Origin: Simmondsia chinensis
Taxonomy: Eukaryota; Streptophyta; Magnoliopsida; Caryophyllales; Simmondsiaceae
NCBI GenBank assembly: GCA_018398585.1
Contig: JAGTTD010000001.1
Location: 30,077,438 to 30,141,437, forward strand
Length of the DNA stretch: 64,000 nt
Direction: 5' to 3'
In this document: piece after piece, positions 49,538-62,135 of the stretch
Layout of the letters: every line of letters begins with the position of its first letter
Position numbering within the stretch: position 1 is the first letter of the stretch
The notes under the pieces: generated by a model
Seen by the model: only the letters and a program-made list of their open reading frames with translations
Database searches by the model: none
Told to the model about the DNA's origin: nothing
Position numbers and translations under genes: made by a program

Positions 49538-50710
49538 ATTTACAATGAACAGCAATGCTTCGATCTGGAACAGCTCAGTTCGCAGAGATAAGAACCAACT
49601 CAGTTCGCAGGGGAACAAAATTCGATTCGAATCACTTCAACCGATGATTGCTTAAAGAAATTATACTCCTCCGTTCGCACAAAACAATCACTTACTAACG
49701 GCTCCACAATCGCCACTGATTACAAACCCTAATATTTGCATTTTCGCCACAGAGAACTCGAGCAAACCCTAACTGCGATGTTTTCTTGAATATTCAGACT
49801 TACAATTCTGAATTAAGCTTGATTCTAGATCGCAATCAAGTCCTCAACACAATACTCAAAGCAATCTTCAAGAACGAAATCGGATTTCAACACTTTCGGT
49901 GTTCAGTTCAATGTCAGATTCTCGCCTAAGCAAATCTCCACTCAATAACATATAATTCTTAAGAATCAAATGCAGATTCTGATGAATTCTCACCACTTCT
50001 ATGCTTATTAACACGAATTATATCACAAATCAGCAACAACACAAATTCTAATCGGATTGTAACTTTCAGTTCAAAAACCGTTACCTCAAGCTCAAAAACT
50101 GAATTATAGAACCTGAAATCACCTCAATGCAGCTTGTTTCTGATCTTTTGATTATGATCAACTGTAATGTTGATCCAATAGCTCACTTTAAACTTCTTCT
50201 CCAACTGATCAAATGAATAATTGATCAAGAACAATTAAGCTCATCACTCAACTTCAGCAACTAATACTTTGCTCAGCACTCAACTTCAGCAGCTAATGCT
50301 TGATCAGATTCAATCTGAATCAGCTTAATATTGAATGTCATCAACAATTACTAATCAATTAAACTTTCTTCAATGTATTTCAATCAAATTAGTCCCAACC
50401 GAAGCAATTCCCAGGCACTTGCAGATCAATAAGGCATATGATAGTAACCGCCACTCAATGCACTTCTGAAATGAATTTCTAATCACAAAAAACTAGCAAA
50501 TTCAACTTCAGATATGGACTTGCAGTACACAAACCTCTTCGCGATCGGAATTCAGAATTGAATTCTTGATCATATAAGACTGAACTAAATCAGTATCAAA
50601 ATTGTTTTTTTTGTTGATTAATTGCAACACAATCAATCAGATTTATGTTTTTTTTTTTTTTTCCTGATTTAGAGCTTGATTCGGAAGCCAAACCTCGCTC
50701 TAATACCAAT

Positions 50711-51257
50711 TGTTAATATTCATATTTACTCTTGGACCTTAACCTTGATTGGGATAGTGAGAGTATAAGATGAGGAGGGAATTTAAATTTAAGAAGAGAT
50801 AAGAAGCGAAAGGGAGATGAGAAATAGAGAGAGATATCAAAAGATATCAATTTGTCATTCATCAAGTTATGAGCTCTTCAAGAGAGGCTCTATATATTTA
50901 TACTACTAATCCTTAGGATGGCTTAAGACTAAAAATATCTAGAGATATAATGATTCTAGACACAAGGACTAACCGACTCAACCAACAACTAACTAAATAG
51001 CTGCCACTATGACCGGCATTGACCACTAGCTAGACCACCGCAACTAACAAGCTCTAGACTTAACTTATTGCATGACTTACCCAAAGCTTAAGCTACTAAT
51101 TACATCAAGACTTATTCTAGTTACAATATCAACTAGCTAATACAACTCAATCAACTAAACAACCTCCAACATAGCAGCAAAACATAACAGCAGCAGCACC
51201 ATTCTGAATGAACCACAACACAGCCACCTCCAGCCCATGTCTTGGATTCCCGGATCA
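50711..51257 (-). repeat. 5' LTR of the unrecognised-ORF element
   Basis: 547 bp, ending ATTAACA on the minus strand. It is followed by the primer site at about 50695-50709. Confidence 0.93.
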
Positions 51258-53490
51258 CGTACCGTAATTTTATAAGTTAACCAATAGAGTAATACTCTAT
51301 CATATTAGTGCTCAATCTACAAGTCAAGACAAAATCTTTTCTTTTTTGAGATCCTTTATCTTGAGTTCTTAATTTTGGTGCATAACAGCTTTTTCAAACT
51401 CGTTAGGAGTCATGATGATATTAACATATATCTGTTTTAGTAGATTTGCACTACCATTTTGAACTATATGCTTCTTGCATGTTTAGTCCTTCAATGACTT
51501 TTATGTAAATATTATCGCAAATAATAAATACAAATAAGCTGTTATGACGCATATAGAGACCGCCCGATTTATTGCGTCCATTCCTTATATATATATGTCC
51601 CATCTATTTTTGGTCTCTATAATAAACCTTAGGCTACAAATCGTGTTTTGTATCAAACCACCTCATTCTTTTGCGCTAGTATTCACAAGTAGCCTACAGG
51701 TTTGCACTTTTGGCATTCGGGCTACAGGTTCGTATACTACTTTTTATTAATTCTACCTGAATTACGTCTTTTTATTTTAGCCAATATTTATTTGTTACCA
51801 TTCTAGAACAAACTCCAGTTCAAGATTTTTAATTTATTTGATCAGGTAGTAGCTACTGTATGTACAAATATTTGATCAATTTTTATTTCAGTTCCATCAT
51901 ATCCTATAATTCATAGAGATCTCTTTATTATCATATTTCAATAGTTTTAATAGTCTCAGGTACCTGGTAATCCTGAGGAATTTCATTGATACATTTTCTT
52001 CATACTATTATCTCTGCAGAATTTTTCTTCTCAAGAGTTTCATAATAAAGGGACCAATCTTTTCTTTTGCTCCATTTTCTTTCTCAGATTATATATTTGG
52101 AATTGATATGTCTGTTATGCTTCTAGCGTGCAATGGATGCATTTTTCAATATATCAGAATCTCGCTCGATTGGGACATTAATTCGAGCAGGAGCATATAT
52201 AGTGGGGACATGTTATTTGGTCACCCTCTTTGCATTAGTGAATGCATCTGATAAGTGGCTTGTAACATTTTACAAGTGAATAATTCTTCAAACTTCTGGT
52301 TCAATGATGCATTCCACATAAATTCTTATTTTCCAACTTTTGTTTTTTTCCCCCTGATTCTTGAAACCTTATTTTGTCAAATTTACAATCAGCAAATTAC
52401 GTTGTAGAATGTTTCGAGTTAATATCTCTGGATATTTTGTACTTGACGGGAATTCAAACCCGATATAAAATCAAAGCCCCTGTATTAGAATCATCTTTTA
52501 GTATTGAGGTGAAGTAATTGGGAGATACATTATACAAACAAAATTTATAGATGGGATATATATCTGGTTCTTGTCAGAGATAAGTTATACTAGAGAGATC
52601 TATGATAATCAGTTGGTCTAATACAGATTAATGTTGCAACCTGTATCATAACATACACCCATATAAAAGTAGACAATAATAATGGCCCAGCCATTCATTG
52701 TAGGCATTTAATCAGAAAATCTGCAGGAACATTTTGTGTCTATATGTGGATTATATGGTATTCAATTGTAATCCCAATTGACATAAAATAATCATTAAAT
52801 TCTTAAGATGTATATTCTCCTCATTTTCATATAATATAATCTACAATTTGAGCTCATCGTTGGATCATTTATGCAAGGAGTTTCAAAATGTCATATCATA
52901 AGTGTATTATCTACACTCATGTGACCAACGGGCAAATGCCTCTATTAATATCATAAAATACCGAATTGGTTCACATGATGAAATAATTGGCCCACATATA
53001 TTTCATTTATATTCCTTCAAATATATGGGACTCAATCCCGATTTCAATTGAGTATGACAAGGTAATTACTTTGCCTTAAATACAAGTAGCACCTAATGTT
53101 TTATTTGATATAAGAATCTTCTGCTTCTTCAATGGGTGTGAAAATTCCAACGATTCTCTAATCATTTCTATACCCAAATGACTCAAATAGTCATGCCCTG
53201 AAATAAAAGCCTTTGGGTCTGTTAACTTCTGGTTAATCATCCCAATAGGTATCTCAAAACTAAATAAATAGCCTTACTTATGAAAAATATTGTTTCTTCA
53301 TAAAACATGATATGTGCTCTTCTGTAGCCCTTATTAAGTTTAAAATACCCACCATTGTTATACTATTTGCCAGACATTAATTTCCATCATCCATATTCAA
53401 TCACAAAGTATATATAAGTACTAACAAAAATACAAATATGATATTACAAAACACTTTAAATAATCATAGTACGATAGTGAGTTTTATAGT
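51258..53490 (-). pseudogene. Ty1/copia pol remnant (integrase and reverse transcriptase)
   Basis: In minus-strand order: DPKAFISGHDYLSHLGIEMI, RESLEFSHPLKKQKILISNK and the GKVITLSYSIEIGIESHIFE block (integrase, 53225-52980); the linker APARINVPIERDSDILKN near 52190; and RT pieces near 51700-51450 (KDVIQVELIKS, VITAYLYL). All frames are full of stops. This is the middle of the same copia element whose ends lie at 44513-45893 and right of 62973. Confidence 0.72.
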
Positions 53491-54381
53491 TGATGTGTTT
53501 TTCTACGTTTATCAAATTTTAAAATAAAACCCTATCTATTAAACACACCTAAATTGAAGTGTAGGGCGAAAGGATGTCGAACACAGGGAATAAGAGTGCG
53601 TGAATTTAATCTATGACCTAAATTGATTTAAAGAAAAGTGATATCTTTGTGTTAATTAATCTAGAAAACGACAATCAAACTAAAGTAATCTACACGTGTA
53701 TTAAATTGGAGCCTAGGGTTTCGAATCCATCATTAGCCAATTATTTTTGCGTTAACTCTTAAATTGGGATTATTGATTGTCACACGGGTAGTGGTTTAGG
53801 TTACAAGCTTCAACCTACTAAGATAATGTTGTTAGTATTGCGTATTGACCCTATCTAACTAAAGCATAAGGAAAATAGGCTCTACCTAACGTATTGTTAA
53901 TTATTACATATTGGCCCTATATAACTAAAGCATAGGGAAGATAGGCTTTAATTAACAATTCGGTTAATACTATTACCTGATTAATTAATCCTAAGGCTAC
54001 AAGCACAAAGAATTAATTTATAAATATCAATATCAACAATTAAAGGTTACAAACTCAATAATCATATCAATTGAATAAACAATAAAGATATAATACTTCA
54101 AAGTATTTATCTCAACTAAGCAATTCATGTAAACAATCAAATTAACCCAAATTAGAAGTAAACAAAAGTAAAGGCTAAGACTTCATCTAACCCAAGAGAG
54201 CAAGTTAGCTCTCCATCAAGGATGATCCGGTGAAGGAGGAGATGAACGAACTCATGTCGGTCTTCACGCTAATTTCGCTCTTGTTCCAATTTAACGAAAA
54301 AAATAAATAAATGGTATAAAACAAGAAAAGAGGGAGAATTGGAGAGAAAGAGAGGCGGTGAACAGAACTCACAAACACAGA

Positions 54382-54414
<33 letters not shown>

Positions 54415-54876
54415 TCTCTAAATTCAATTTTCCACCTGCTCAACCCTAAGCTAAAGCTTGGCCTAACATGGACAATGGGCTGGGCTGCTGCGGTGATCAG
54501 TGAAGTTAGGCCTCACGGTGGTGAGCTAGGCTGAGATCTGGATACTGTTGTTGAGCTTGAGCAGGTGACGATGGGGGGCTATAGGATTAGAGGTGACGGG
54601 GCCTGATGGGCTTGTGTTGACGCAAGTCTGGAGGTGAAGACGGCTTTGACAGTGCGGGTCGAGCTTACACGTTCTTGTCCCAAATCTCAATTGACTTGAT
54701 TTAATTGTTTACGCATCGAATTTGTCTTATTTGCACCAAATTTGACAATTTTTGGAACTTTAATTTCAAACCTGTTAAACATAAAAATTGCCAAAATGAG
54801 TGTAGAACTATAATTAAATAGGTGCAAAATAATTAAATTAACAATTAAAAGATGTGTAAAATCTGAGACGCATCAA
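53491..54876 (-). repeat. 3' LTR of the Athila element
   Basis: On the minus strand it starts TGATGCGTCTC at 54876, after a gatgtgagggtgt purine-rich tract, and ends CACATCA at 53491. It contains a C29 run (54384-54412). Its left ~830 bp match 62136-62972 closely. Confidence 0.9.
54384..54412. repeat. Poly-C tract (29 C)
   Basis: Pure C run inside the Athila 3' LTR, in the part missing from the truncated 5' LTR, so no paired copy can show its original length. Confidence 0.85.
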
Positions 54877-54893
54877 CACCCTCACATCTAACC

Positions 54894-54915
54894 TTTGCTA
54901 GTCCTTGAGCAAAGT
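54894..54915 (-). other. Hairpin before the Athila 3' LTR
   Basis: CTTTGCT and AGCAAAG arms (7 bp) enclose an 8-nt loop, 17 nt from the LTR start. It is the diverged counterpart of the perfect hairpin at 1194-1213. Confidence 0.65.
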
Positions 54916-56200
54916 ATATGATTTAACATAAAGACTACAGTGACTAACTACCCCAACCTTCACCAAGTTTTCCGAGATTAATACCTATATTACAATTGAA
55001 AACAAGATTAAATCATCTAGAGCATTCTCCAATTCCGTGAATTTAGATGATTAAACTTTAAAACTCGTCATAGAATTTTATTAGCCCTGTATCAACTACT
55101 AGGAACTGCTCAAGCAATTTAAGCACCCAAGTGAAAGTGAATAGGATTTCATGTCACAGAATCTCCTCAAATTCTCGCTTCCAACCAAATATATAAAGGT
55201 TTTGTGCACCCACACCATTGAGTCACCTAAACACATGCCTATACATAGAGAAATTTTAAGTGGCATATGAGTGACCACTTTACAGCATTCTGATCTCAGT
55301 ATAGCACAAAAGAAGAACATCTTTATCATGAATGTATGCTAGTTCTCACTTTTTCTTTTTTCTTTTCGAGGAAACCCCTTTTTTTCTTTTTCTTTTTTTC
55401 CTTTTCTTTAGAGGAAACTTTTTTCTTTCTTACTTTTTTTTTTTTGTTTCCTCTTCTTTTTTTGTCCAATTTTTGGACTTTTGTATAACAAGTACCTCAA
55501 CTTTACAATTGACATTGATCAACAAGTACTTTACATCGTATCAACAGGCGAGGATTAGGATAATCCAATAGGGCAAGCTTGCAAAACTCAAAATATATAG
55601 GGTTGTTTACTCAGGGCAAGCTTGCAAAACTCAAAATATATAGGGTTGTTTACTCAAATTCTTCAGATTTTCCTAAACACGAAAGTCCTGTGCTTAGTGA
55701 ATATGTGAGCGACATGAGTAGAACCCATTAATATCAACAATGATCAACAATACTCATTAACAAGTATGAAGTATAATCATTTAATTTCATGGAATTAAGA
55801 AAATGAAATAAACAACTGATCCCACTATCATCATAACATATGCGTCGATCAAGGAAAACTTGGTTAAACGGTTATAATGCAGGCTCAAAATGCACAAAGG
55901 ATGCCAAAATTTTAAAAATTTTACCAAAAAAATAGCACTTGCAAATGAGCCACACCCCCACACCTAAATCATGCATTGTCCTCAATGTGACAACATAAAT
56001 CATTAAAGCACAAGAAATAGGTGAGACAGAGCAATACAACCTGACAAGGCGGTGTGAACATTTATATATGACTTCTTCAACCCGAGACAAGAACCTAAAA
56101 AGAGAGAAAACAAGTCTCCAAGAAACTAATTATTTAAAAAAAAACTAAACTAAAAACAAGAATTAACAAAACCTAGGCTACCCCCTAGGAGCGCTAAGTT
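54916..56200 (-). other. Athila 3' untranslated region
   Basis: Between the end of integrase and the 3' LTR. It is rich in T/C runs (55350-55460) and has a ~40-bp direct repeat (gggcaagcttgcaaaactca ... at 55571 and 55616). I see no env-like frame. Confidence 0.6.
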
Positions 56201-56204
56201 TTAC

Positions 56205-57204
56205 GCCTTCAGCCGGACGCAATGAATCCAGCAAAGATCACATATCAATCATGGTGTCCACCAAAGAGACGACTTCAATAACCTGTTGATCAACAATGCC
56301 ATCGAACTCAACTACAGGTTTAAGCCTTTGACCATTTACAGTGAATGCACGACCATCTTTTGGGTGGCATATCTCAATAGCACCCGAAAGGTACACCTAC
56401 TTAACCACAAAAGGACCATCCCACCTAGACCTCAAATACCAGGAAAAAGGCGTAGTTTAGAATTAAAAGCCAAACCGTTTGATCAGGAGCAAATGTTTTC
56501 CTCAAAATATGTTTATCATAAAAAGCCTTGGTTTTAGCTTTATAAATCTTTGCATTCTCATAAGCTTCATTTCTCAACTCCTCAAGTTCACTCAATTGAA
56601 TCTTTCGGTTAGATCCAGCTTGGTCTAAGTCAAAATTCAAAGCCCTAGTGGCCCAATAAGCGCGATGTTCTAACTCAACCAGTAAATGGCATGCCTTATC
56701 AAAGATTAACCTATAGGGTGACATTCCAAGTGGGGTCTTATGGGCAGTGCGGTAAGCCCAAAGAGCATCATTCAACCTAAGGGACCAATCTTTCCTATCA
56801 GGACGAACCGTTTTCTCAAGTATAGGCTTGATCTCACGTTTTGAAAGCTCTACTTGACCACTAGTTTGGGGATGATAGGGGGCGGCAATCTTATGATGCA
56901 CTGAGTACTTCCTAAGAAGTGCCTCGAATGACCTATGAATGAAATGCCTACCACCATCACTAATGAGTGCTCTAGGGGTACCAAAGCGGTTAAAAATGTG
57001 GTCCTTGACAAATTGCATGACCACTTTGTGGTCATTGGTCCTAGTAGGTAGAGCCTCAACCCATTTAGACACATAATCGACCCTTAAAAGTATGTAAACA
57101 AACCCAGAAGATGGGGGAAATGGTTCCATAAAGTCAATACCCCAAACATCAAATATTTTCACAATCAAAATGGGGTTTAAAGGCATCATGTCTAGATGTC
57201 TCAA
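56205..57204 (-). pseudogene. Integrase of the Athila element
   Basis: The main frame (57204-56425) has the DDE core: Asp in WGIDFMEPF, Asp in [15 protein letters not shown], Glu in [11 protein letters not shown]. The next conserved block is [21 protein letters not shown] frameshift near 56430 leads to the C-terminal block SRWDGPFVV and NGQRLKPV, ending near 56230. The zinc-finger part lies just upstream in decayed form. Confidence 0.88.
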
Positions 57205-57437
57205 TGCGCCTGTGCGCTAACAATGCTCACATGCAAGACAAAACTCATGAGCATCCTTAAACAGAGTAGGCCAATAAAAACCACATTGTAGGACTATGCA
57301 GCAGTCCTACAACCTCCGAAGTGTCCTCCACATGCGTATGAGTGACAAAAAGATAAAATGCTATGATATTCACACTCTGGAACACATCTACGAATTACTT
57401 GGTCCGCACATTGTTTAAACAAGTCTGGGTCATCCCA

Positions 57438-58276
57438 CTAAAAGTGCTTTATTTGAAAGTAAAGCCTATATTTTTCTTGCTTAGACCAAGTAGATGGAAT
57501 CGTACCTGTAGCGAGGAAGTTAACAATATCTGCAAACCAAGGGCCATGTGAATGGGAGACAACAAAAAGTTGCACATCGGGAAAACCGTCATGCTTTGAA
57601 ATAGATGGATCATGATGCTCAAAGAAAATCCTAGAGAGATGGTCAGCTACCACATTCTCTGCACCTTTCTTATCTCTAATCTCAATATCAAACTCTTGAA
57701 GTAGGAGAATCCATCTAATAAGCCTAGGTTTCGTTTCTTTCTTTGAGAGCAAATATTTCAATGCAGCATGGTCAGAATAGATAATGACTTTTGACCTCAA
57801 AAGATAGGAACGAAACTTGTTAAGAGCAAACACAATAGCTAGCAACTCCTTTTCAGTGGTGGTGTAATGGCGTTGGGCATCATAAAGAGTTTTACTAGCA
57901 TAGTAAATGACATGAGGCACTTTGTTCACTCTTTGACCTAGGACAACACATATAGCAAAATCAGAAGCGTCACACATAATTTTAAAGGGAGAGAGTAATC
58001 AGGTGGCTGCATTATAGGGGCCGACACAAGTAATGATCTAAGCTTTCGGAAAGCTTCTAAGCAAGACTCATCAAACTCAAATGATATTTCCTTAACTAGC
58101 AAGCTAGTCAATGGTCTGGCTAACTTCCCAAAGTCCTTAATGAATCTCCTATAGAAATCTGCATGACCTAGAAAGGATCTAACTTGCTTCACATTTGAGG
58201 GACGGGGTAAGTTTGCAATCAGATCTACCTTAGCCTTATCGACCTCAATACCCTTCTTGGACACTCTATGGCCCAA
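57438..58276 (-). pseudogene. RT C-terminus and RNase H of the Athila element
   Basis: 58276-57938 encodes GHRVSKKGIEVDKAKVDLIA and VRSFLGHADFYRRFIKDFGK (RT thumb and connection). 57977-57438 encodes RNase H with [58 protein letters not shown] and [11 protein letters not shown] small frameshift joins them. Confidence 0.9.
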
Positions 58277-60613
58277 TACGATCCCCTCTTAAACCATAAA
58301 GTGACTCTTTTCCCAACTCAAAACCAGATTGGTCTCTTCACATCTTTTTAGCACAAGCCTCAAATTCTGCAAACATTCATCAAACAAAGGTCTAAAAATG
58401 GAGAAATCATCCATAAAACCTCGAGAAATCTGTCTACCATGTCAGAAAAGATAGACATCATGCATCTCTGAAATGTAGCGGGAGCATTACACAAACCAAA
58501 TGGCATCCTACGGTAGGCAAATGTGCCAAAGGGGCACGTAAAAGTCGTTTTCTCATGATCCTTTGGGTAGATTGCGACCTGGTTATATCCTGAATATCCA
58601 TCAAGAAAATAGTAAACTCTGACCAGCTAGCCTCTCTAAAACTTGGTCAATGAATGGTAAAGGAAAATGGTCTTTCCTAGTGGTAGAGTTAAGCTTTCTA
58701 TAGTCAATACACGCTCTCCAGCCCGTGGTCTCTCTAGTAGGCACTAACTCTCCATCCCTACTCCTAGCCACAATAACGCCCGACTTCTTTGGGACTACCT
58801 GAATTGGGATAACCCACCTACTATCAGAAATTGGGTAAATGATAACCGCATCGAGCAATTTCACAATCTCTTTCTTTACCACTTGCTTCATGTTAGGGTT
58901 TAACCTCCTTTGTATCACTCTAGTGGGTCTAGCATTTTCATCAAGAAAAATCCTATGCATACAAATGGAAGGGTCTATACCCTGTAAATCAGCCACAGAC
59001 CACCCAATGGCACTTTTGTGATCACTAAGCACTATCATCAATGCATTCGCCTGTTCCCTAGACAACTGAGAAGAGATAATCACAAGTAAAATCTCGTCGT
59101 GTCCTAAGAAAGCATACTTAGGAGTAGATGGCAACGGCTTAAGTTCAAGTTTGGGTGGTGAAACTATGGAAGGCAAGGCAAGGGAATTCGAAAGCGTAGG
59201 TAAGGCTTCTATTTTTGACAACCAATGACAAGTCTCTAAGGGGGCACACAACTCAAGCAACTTATTCATCTCTCTAATGTCATTTTCAATCTCAAAATCG
59301 TCAGAACAATCATATACTAGTGCTCGCTCAAGGGAATCACTAACTAGGATAGAAGGGAGTGTTTGGTCAACCAAATCATCAATAACATCCACCCAGAAAC
59401 ACTCCAACTCATCCTCACTAGTGGGTGACAATAAAGACTTAAAAATGTTCAACCTAATAGTCATGTTTGCAAAACTAACATCCATTACCTCAGATCTACA
59501 ATTAATGGTAGCATTGGCCGTCGCTAAGAAAGGCTGACCTAGAATGACAAGGACATGATTTTTCGAATGACCAGAAGGTTCCATATCAAGCACGAGGAAA
59601 TCAGTAAGAAACAAGGCTTTGTCTACTCTCACTAGCACGTTAGTCAGTTCACCACAGGGGATCCTAGTTGATCTATCTACTAATTGCAAGGTCACCGTGG
59701 TGGGTTGCAACTCTCCCAGGCCTAACTTCTCATAAACCGAGTAAGGGATAATGTTGACACTCGCTCCTAAGTCCAGTAAGGCTTTATCGATCGGGTAGTC
59801 TCCAAGTGAACAAGAAATGTTGGGGACACCAGGGTCTTTGTACTTAACTGGAGTGTCACGCTTCAGAATAGAGCTCACTTGCTCGGCTAAAAACACTTTT
59901 TTAGGCAGATGTGCTCTAGATCGCCTCTTTTGATTCAGTAGATCCTTAATGAACTTCGCATAGGCTGGGATCTGTTTAATCGCATCAAGAAGGGGAATGT
60001 TTATCTTTACTTGCCTAAATGTCTCCAAAATATCTTCCCACTTCTTGTCCTTCCCATTTGGATGTGGTGCAACTAAAGCTTGGGAGAAGGGTACTCTAGG
60101 TTCATATGACGAGGGAAGATCAGAGGCTTTAGGAGTGGGAGAAGGGTGCGTGACCTCATCGGTCTCCTTTTCTCTCTCCCTGCTCTTCTCTTCTTCCTCA
60201 GCACTCATGGATATTTCACTTTCAGCACTCACCCCATTGTCAACCTCCTTCCGATTTCTCAACACTATAATGGATTTTGCTTGTTCTTGCTGGGAATGAT
60301 AGTTGTCTTGTCTTACACAGTTCCTAGGGTTCTCTATAGCCTGGCTAGGGAGTCTTATCTCATCTCTCCTACTCAGAGTGTTACCTAGTTGACCTATTTG
60401 GGTTTCTAGCTTTGCAATGGATTGTGTATGGGAGTTGAGGAGTTGGGAATTAACTTCTAAACCTTTTAGCGCACTCAAAACCTTCTCTTCAAAATTTGAA
60501 TTAGAGCTCAAATTAGGAGGTTGAGAGTAGTTAGAAGCATACCCTTGCGGTTGAATACCGACAAGCCGGGGCATACCAGATTGTTGAAGTCTTGGGTTCT
60601 GTTGTTGTGGCAT
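58277..60613 (-). pseudogene. Gag tail, protease and RT N-terminus of the Athila element
   Basis: A 670-codon frame (60613-58601) runs from the end of gag (Gln-rich; LNSHTQSIAKLETQIGQLGN), through the protease active site KALLDLGASVNIIPYSVYEK (Asp-Leu-Gly variant), to the start of RT (RRLNPNMKQVVKKEIVKLLD, WRACIDYRKLNSTTRKDHFP). A frameshift near 58605 leads to the RT active-site block FMDDFSIF near 58391-58424. Confidence 0.9.
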
Positions 60614-61754
60614 AAACTGTCCTTCTCCTCCTTGCCTCCAGGAGAAGTTTGGATGGTTTCTCCAGCCAGATTATACGTGTTCGAGTATGGGTCGTTCCTT
60701 GAGAATCCTTGGGCTGCATTAACCTATTCCTCCGACCACTCAAAAATAGGTGAAGCGGATGGGCAGTCAAGCATAGAATGAGAGACACTAGAACATGAAG
60801 AACAAGCACTATGCATATTTTGAACACTAGACACATTAGGTACAGGAGGGGGAGTCAATGTCATTTTAAATAAGGAAGCTGCTCCGCAGAAGAGGCAAGA
60901 GAGTCTATTTTCTTATCTAAGATGGAGGTGTGAGCAATCTCATTTACTCCTCTATTTAACCTAGTAGCATTAAGACGTGCATGTGCGGCAGATTGTTGTG
61001 AATTCTCATTCAAAAGTTCAAACAATTCCCACGCCTCATGCTCGTTCTTTCTAAGGAACTGACCTCCACACAAGGCATCAACAGTTTGTTGACCCTTCTC
61101 GTTTAACCCATAATAGAAATTTTGGACTAGTTACCATTTAGGGATAGCATGATGAGGACAACCTCATAAGAGTTCCCTAAACCTATCCCAACTCTCGTGA
61201 AACTTCTCAGTAGGGAGTTGGGCAAAGGTGTTAATAGCTCTCCTAGCAGTGTTAGTCTTACTAATGGGATAGAATTTCTTAAGAAATTCTTGTTGCATTT
61301 GAGTCCAAGTACTAATCGTCCCACTAGGTAAGGTGCCTAACCAATACTTAGCCTTTTCCTTCAAAGAGAAAGAAAAAAGACGAAGTAAGATGGCATCATC
61401 ACTAATGTTAGGAATCCTGAAGGTTGAACAAACCTCCATGAAACTGTCCAAGTGCGTGTATGGGTTCTCATTGCTTAAGCCATGGAACGAAGGAAGCATC
61501 TGTATAGTATGTGGCTTAAGATCAAACTGATGGGCTACGGGTGGCAACCTAAAGCAAGACGGTGAGGTGTATGTAGTGGGAGTAAAATACTCCATGAGCA
61601 AACGTGGTTGTTTTTCGTCAACCATTACTAAATCAGAGTTAGCACTAGCGGATTTTGCTCGGTGTTGGGCTCTAAGGTCTCTTAAAGTTCTTTCAATTTC
61701 AGGGTCAAATATGGTAAGGTCAAGAGACAAAGAGCGACGACTGTGCATGAACAA
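60614..61754 (-). pseudogene. gag of the Athila element
   Basis: The ATG at 61754 opens FDPEIERTLRDLRAQHRA, followed by the gag core (HTIQMLPSFHGLSNENPYTH, LFSFSLKEKAKYWLGTLPSG, MQQEFLKKFYPISKTNTARR). After stops near 61164 it continues (GQFLRKNEHEAWELFELLNE) to a zinc knuckle CSSCSSVSHSMLDC near 60800. A single-base loss near 60672 shifts the frame into the 60613 frame (GWRNHPNFSWRQ). Confidence 0.88.
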
Positions 61755-62111
61755 TTAACCACACGAAGCAAGTAAATTAAAAACTAAATAAGAAAAATAA
61801 ATAAAACGGACAAAACAAATACTAAAAAAATGACAAATAACAAGATACCCTAAAATATACTTATGCATGACAATCACAAGAAAAATAATGCTAATAAAAA
61901 GAAAAGAAAATTTTTTATTTTTTTATTTTTTTTAGGAAAAGCAACAATAACAATTAAAGAGAATTAAAAATTAAAAATCCTAAATTAAGAATCAAATTAA
62001 GATTTAAAATCATGGGTTGAAAAATAAAATAAATTAAGTTAAAATTTAAGAAGAAATAGAAAGTTAAAAATCAAAGAAAATCACAAAAATAAAATCACGA
62101 ACGTTGCCTAG

Positions 62112-62130
62112 TCCCCGGCTATGGCACCAA
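62112..62130 (-). other. Primer binding site of the Athila element (tRNA-Asp type)
   Basis: On the minus strand TGGTGCCATAGCCGGGGAC lies six bases after the LTR end. It is a near match to the tRNA-Asp primer site usual in Athila, with changes that fit C-to-T or G-to-A decay. Confidence 0.8.
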
Positions 62131-62135
62131 AATCT

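Larger units (their letters stand above)
45894..51257 (-). mobile_element. LTR retrotransposon with unrecognised ORFs (non-autonomous), inserted in copia
   Basis: Two 547-bp LTRs (45894-46440, 50711-51257; about 95% identical by eye, TG...CA ends) bracket 4.3 kb. On the minus strand the 5' LTR (right) is followed by TTGGTATTAGAGCGAGG, a tRNA-Met primer site with one C-to-T change; a purine tract (aaggggaagggaatg) precedes the 3' LTR. Inside are two long reading frames, A (49537-48887) and B (48872-46656), without recognisable gag, protease, RT, RNase H or integrase. No target duplication is visible (TGAAA and CGTAC flank it). It interrupts the reverse transcriptase region of the copia element. 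Confidence 0.9.

Noticed and set aside
45889..51262. A target duplication around the unknown-ORF element
   Set aside because: Flanks TGAAA and CGTAC do not match, so none is claimed.
54916..56200. An env-like gene of the Athila element
   Set aside because: The stretch has only short frames and pyrimidine-rich runs; no membrane protein can be read.
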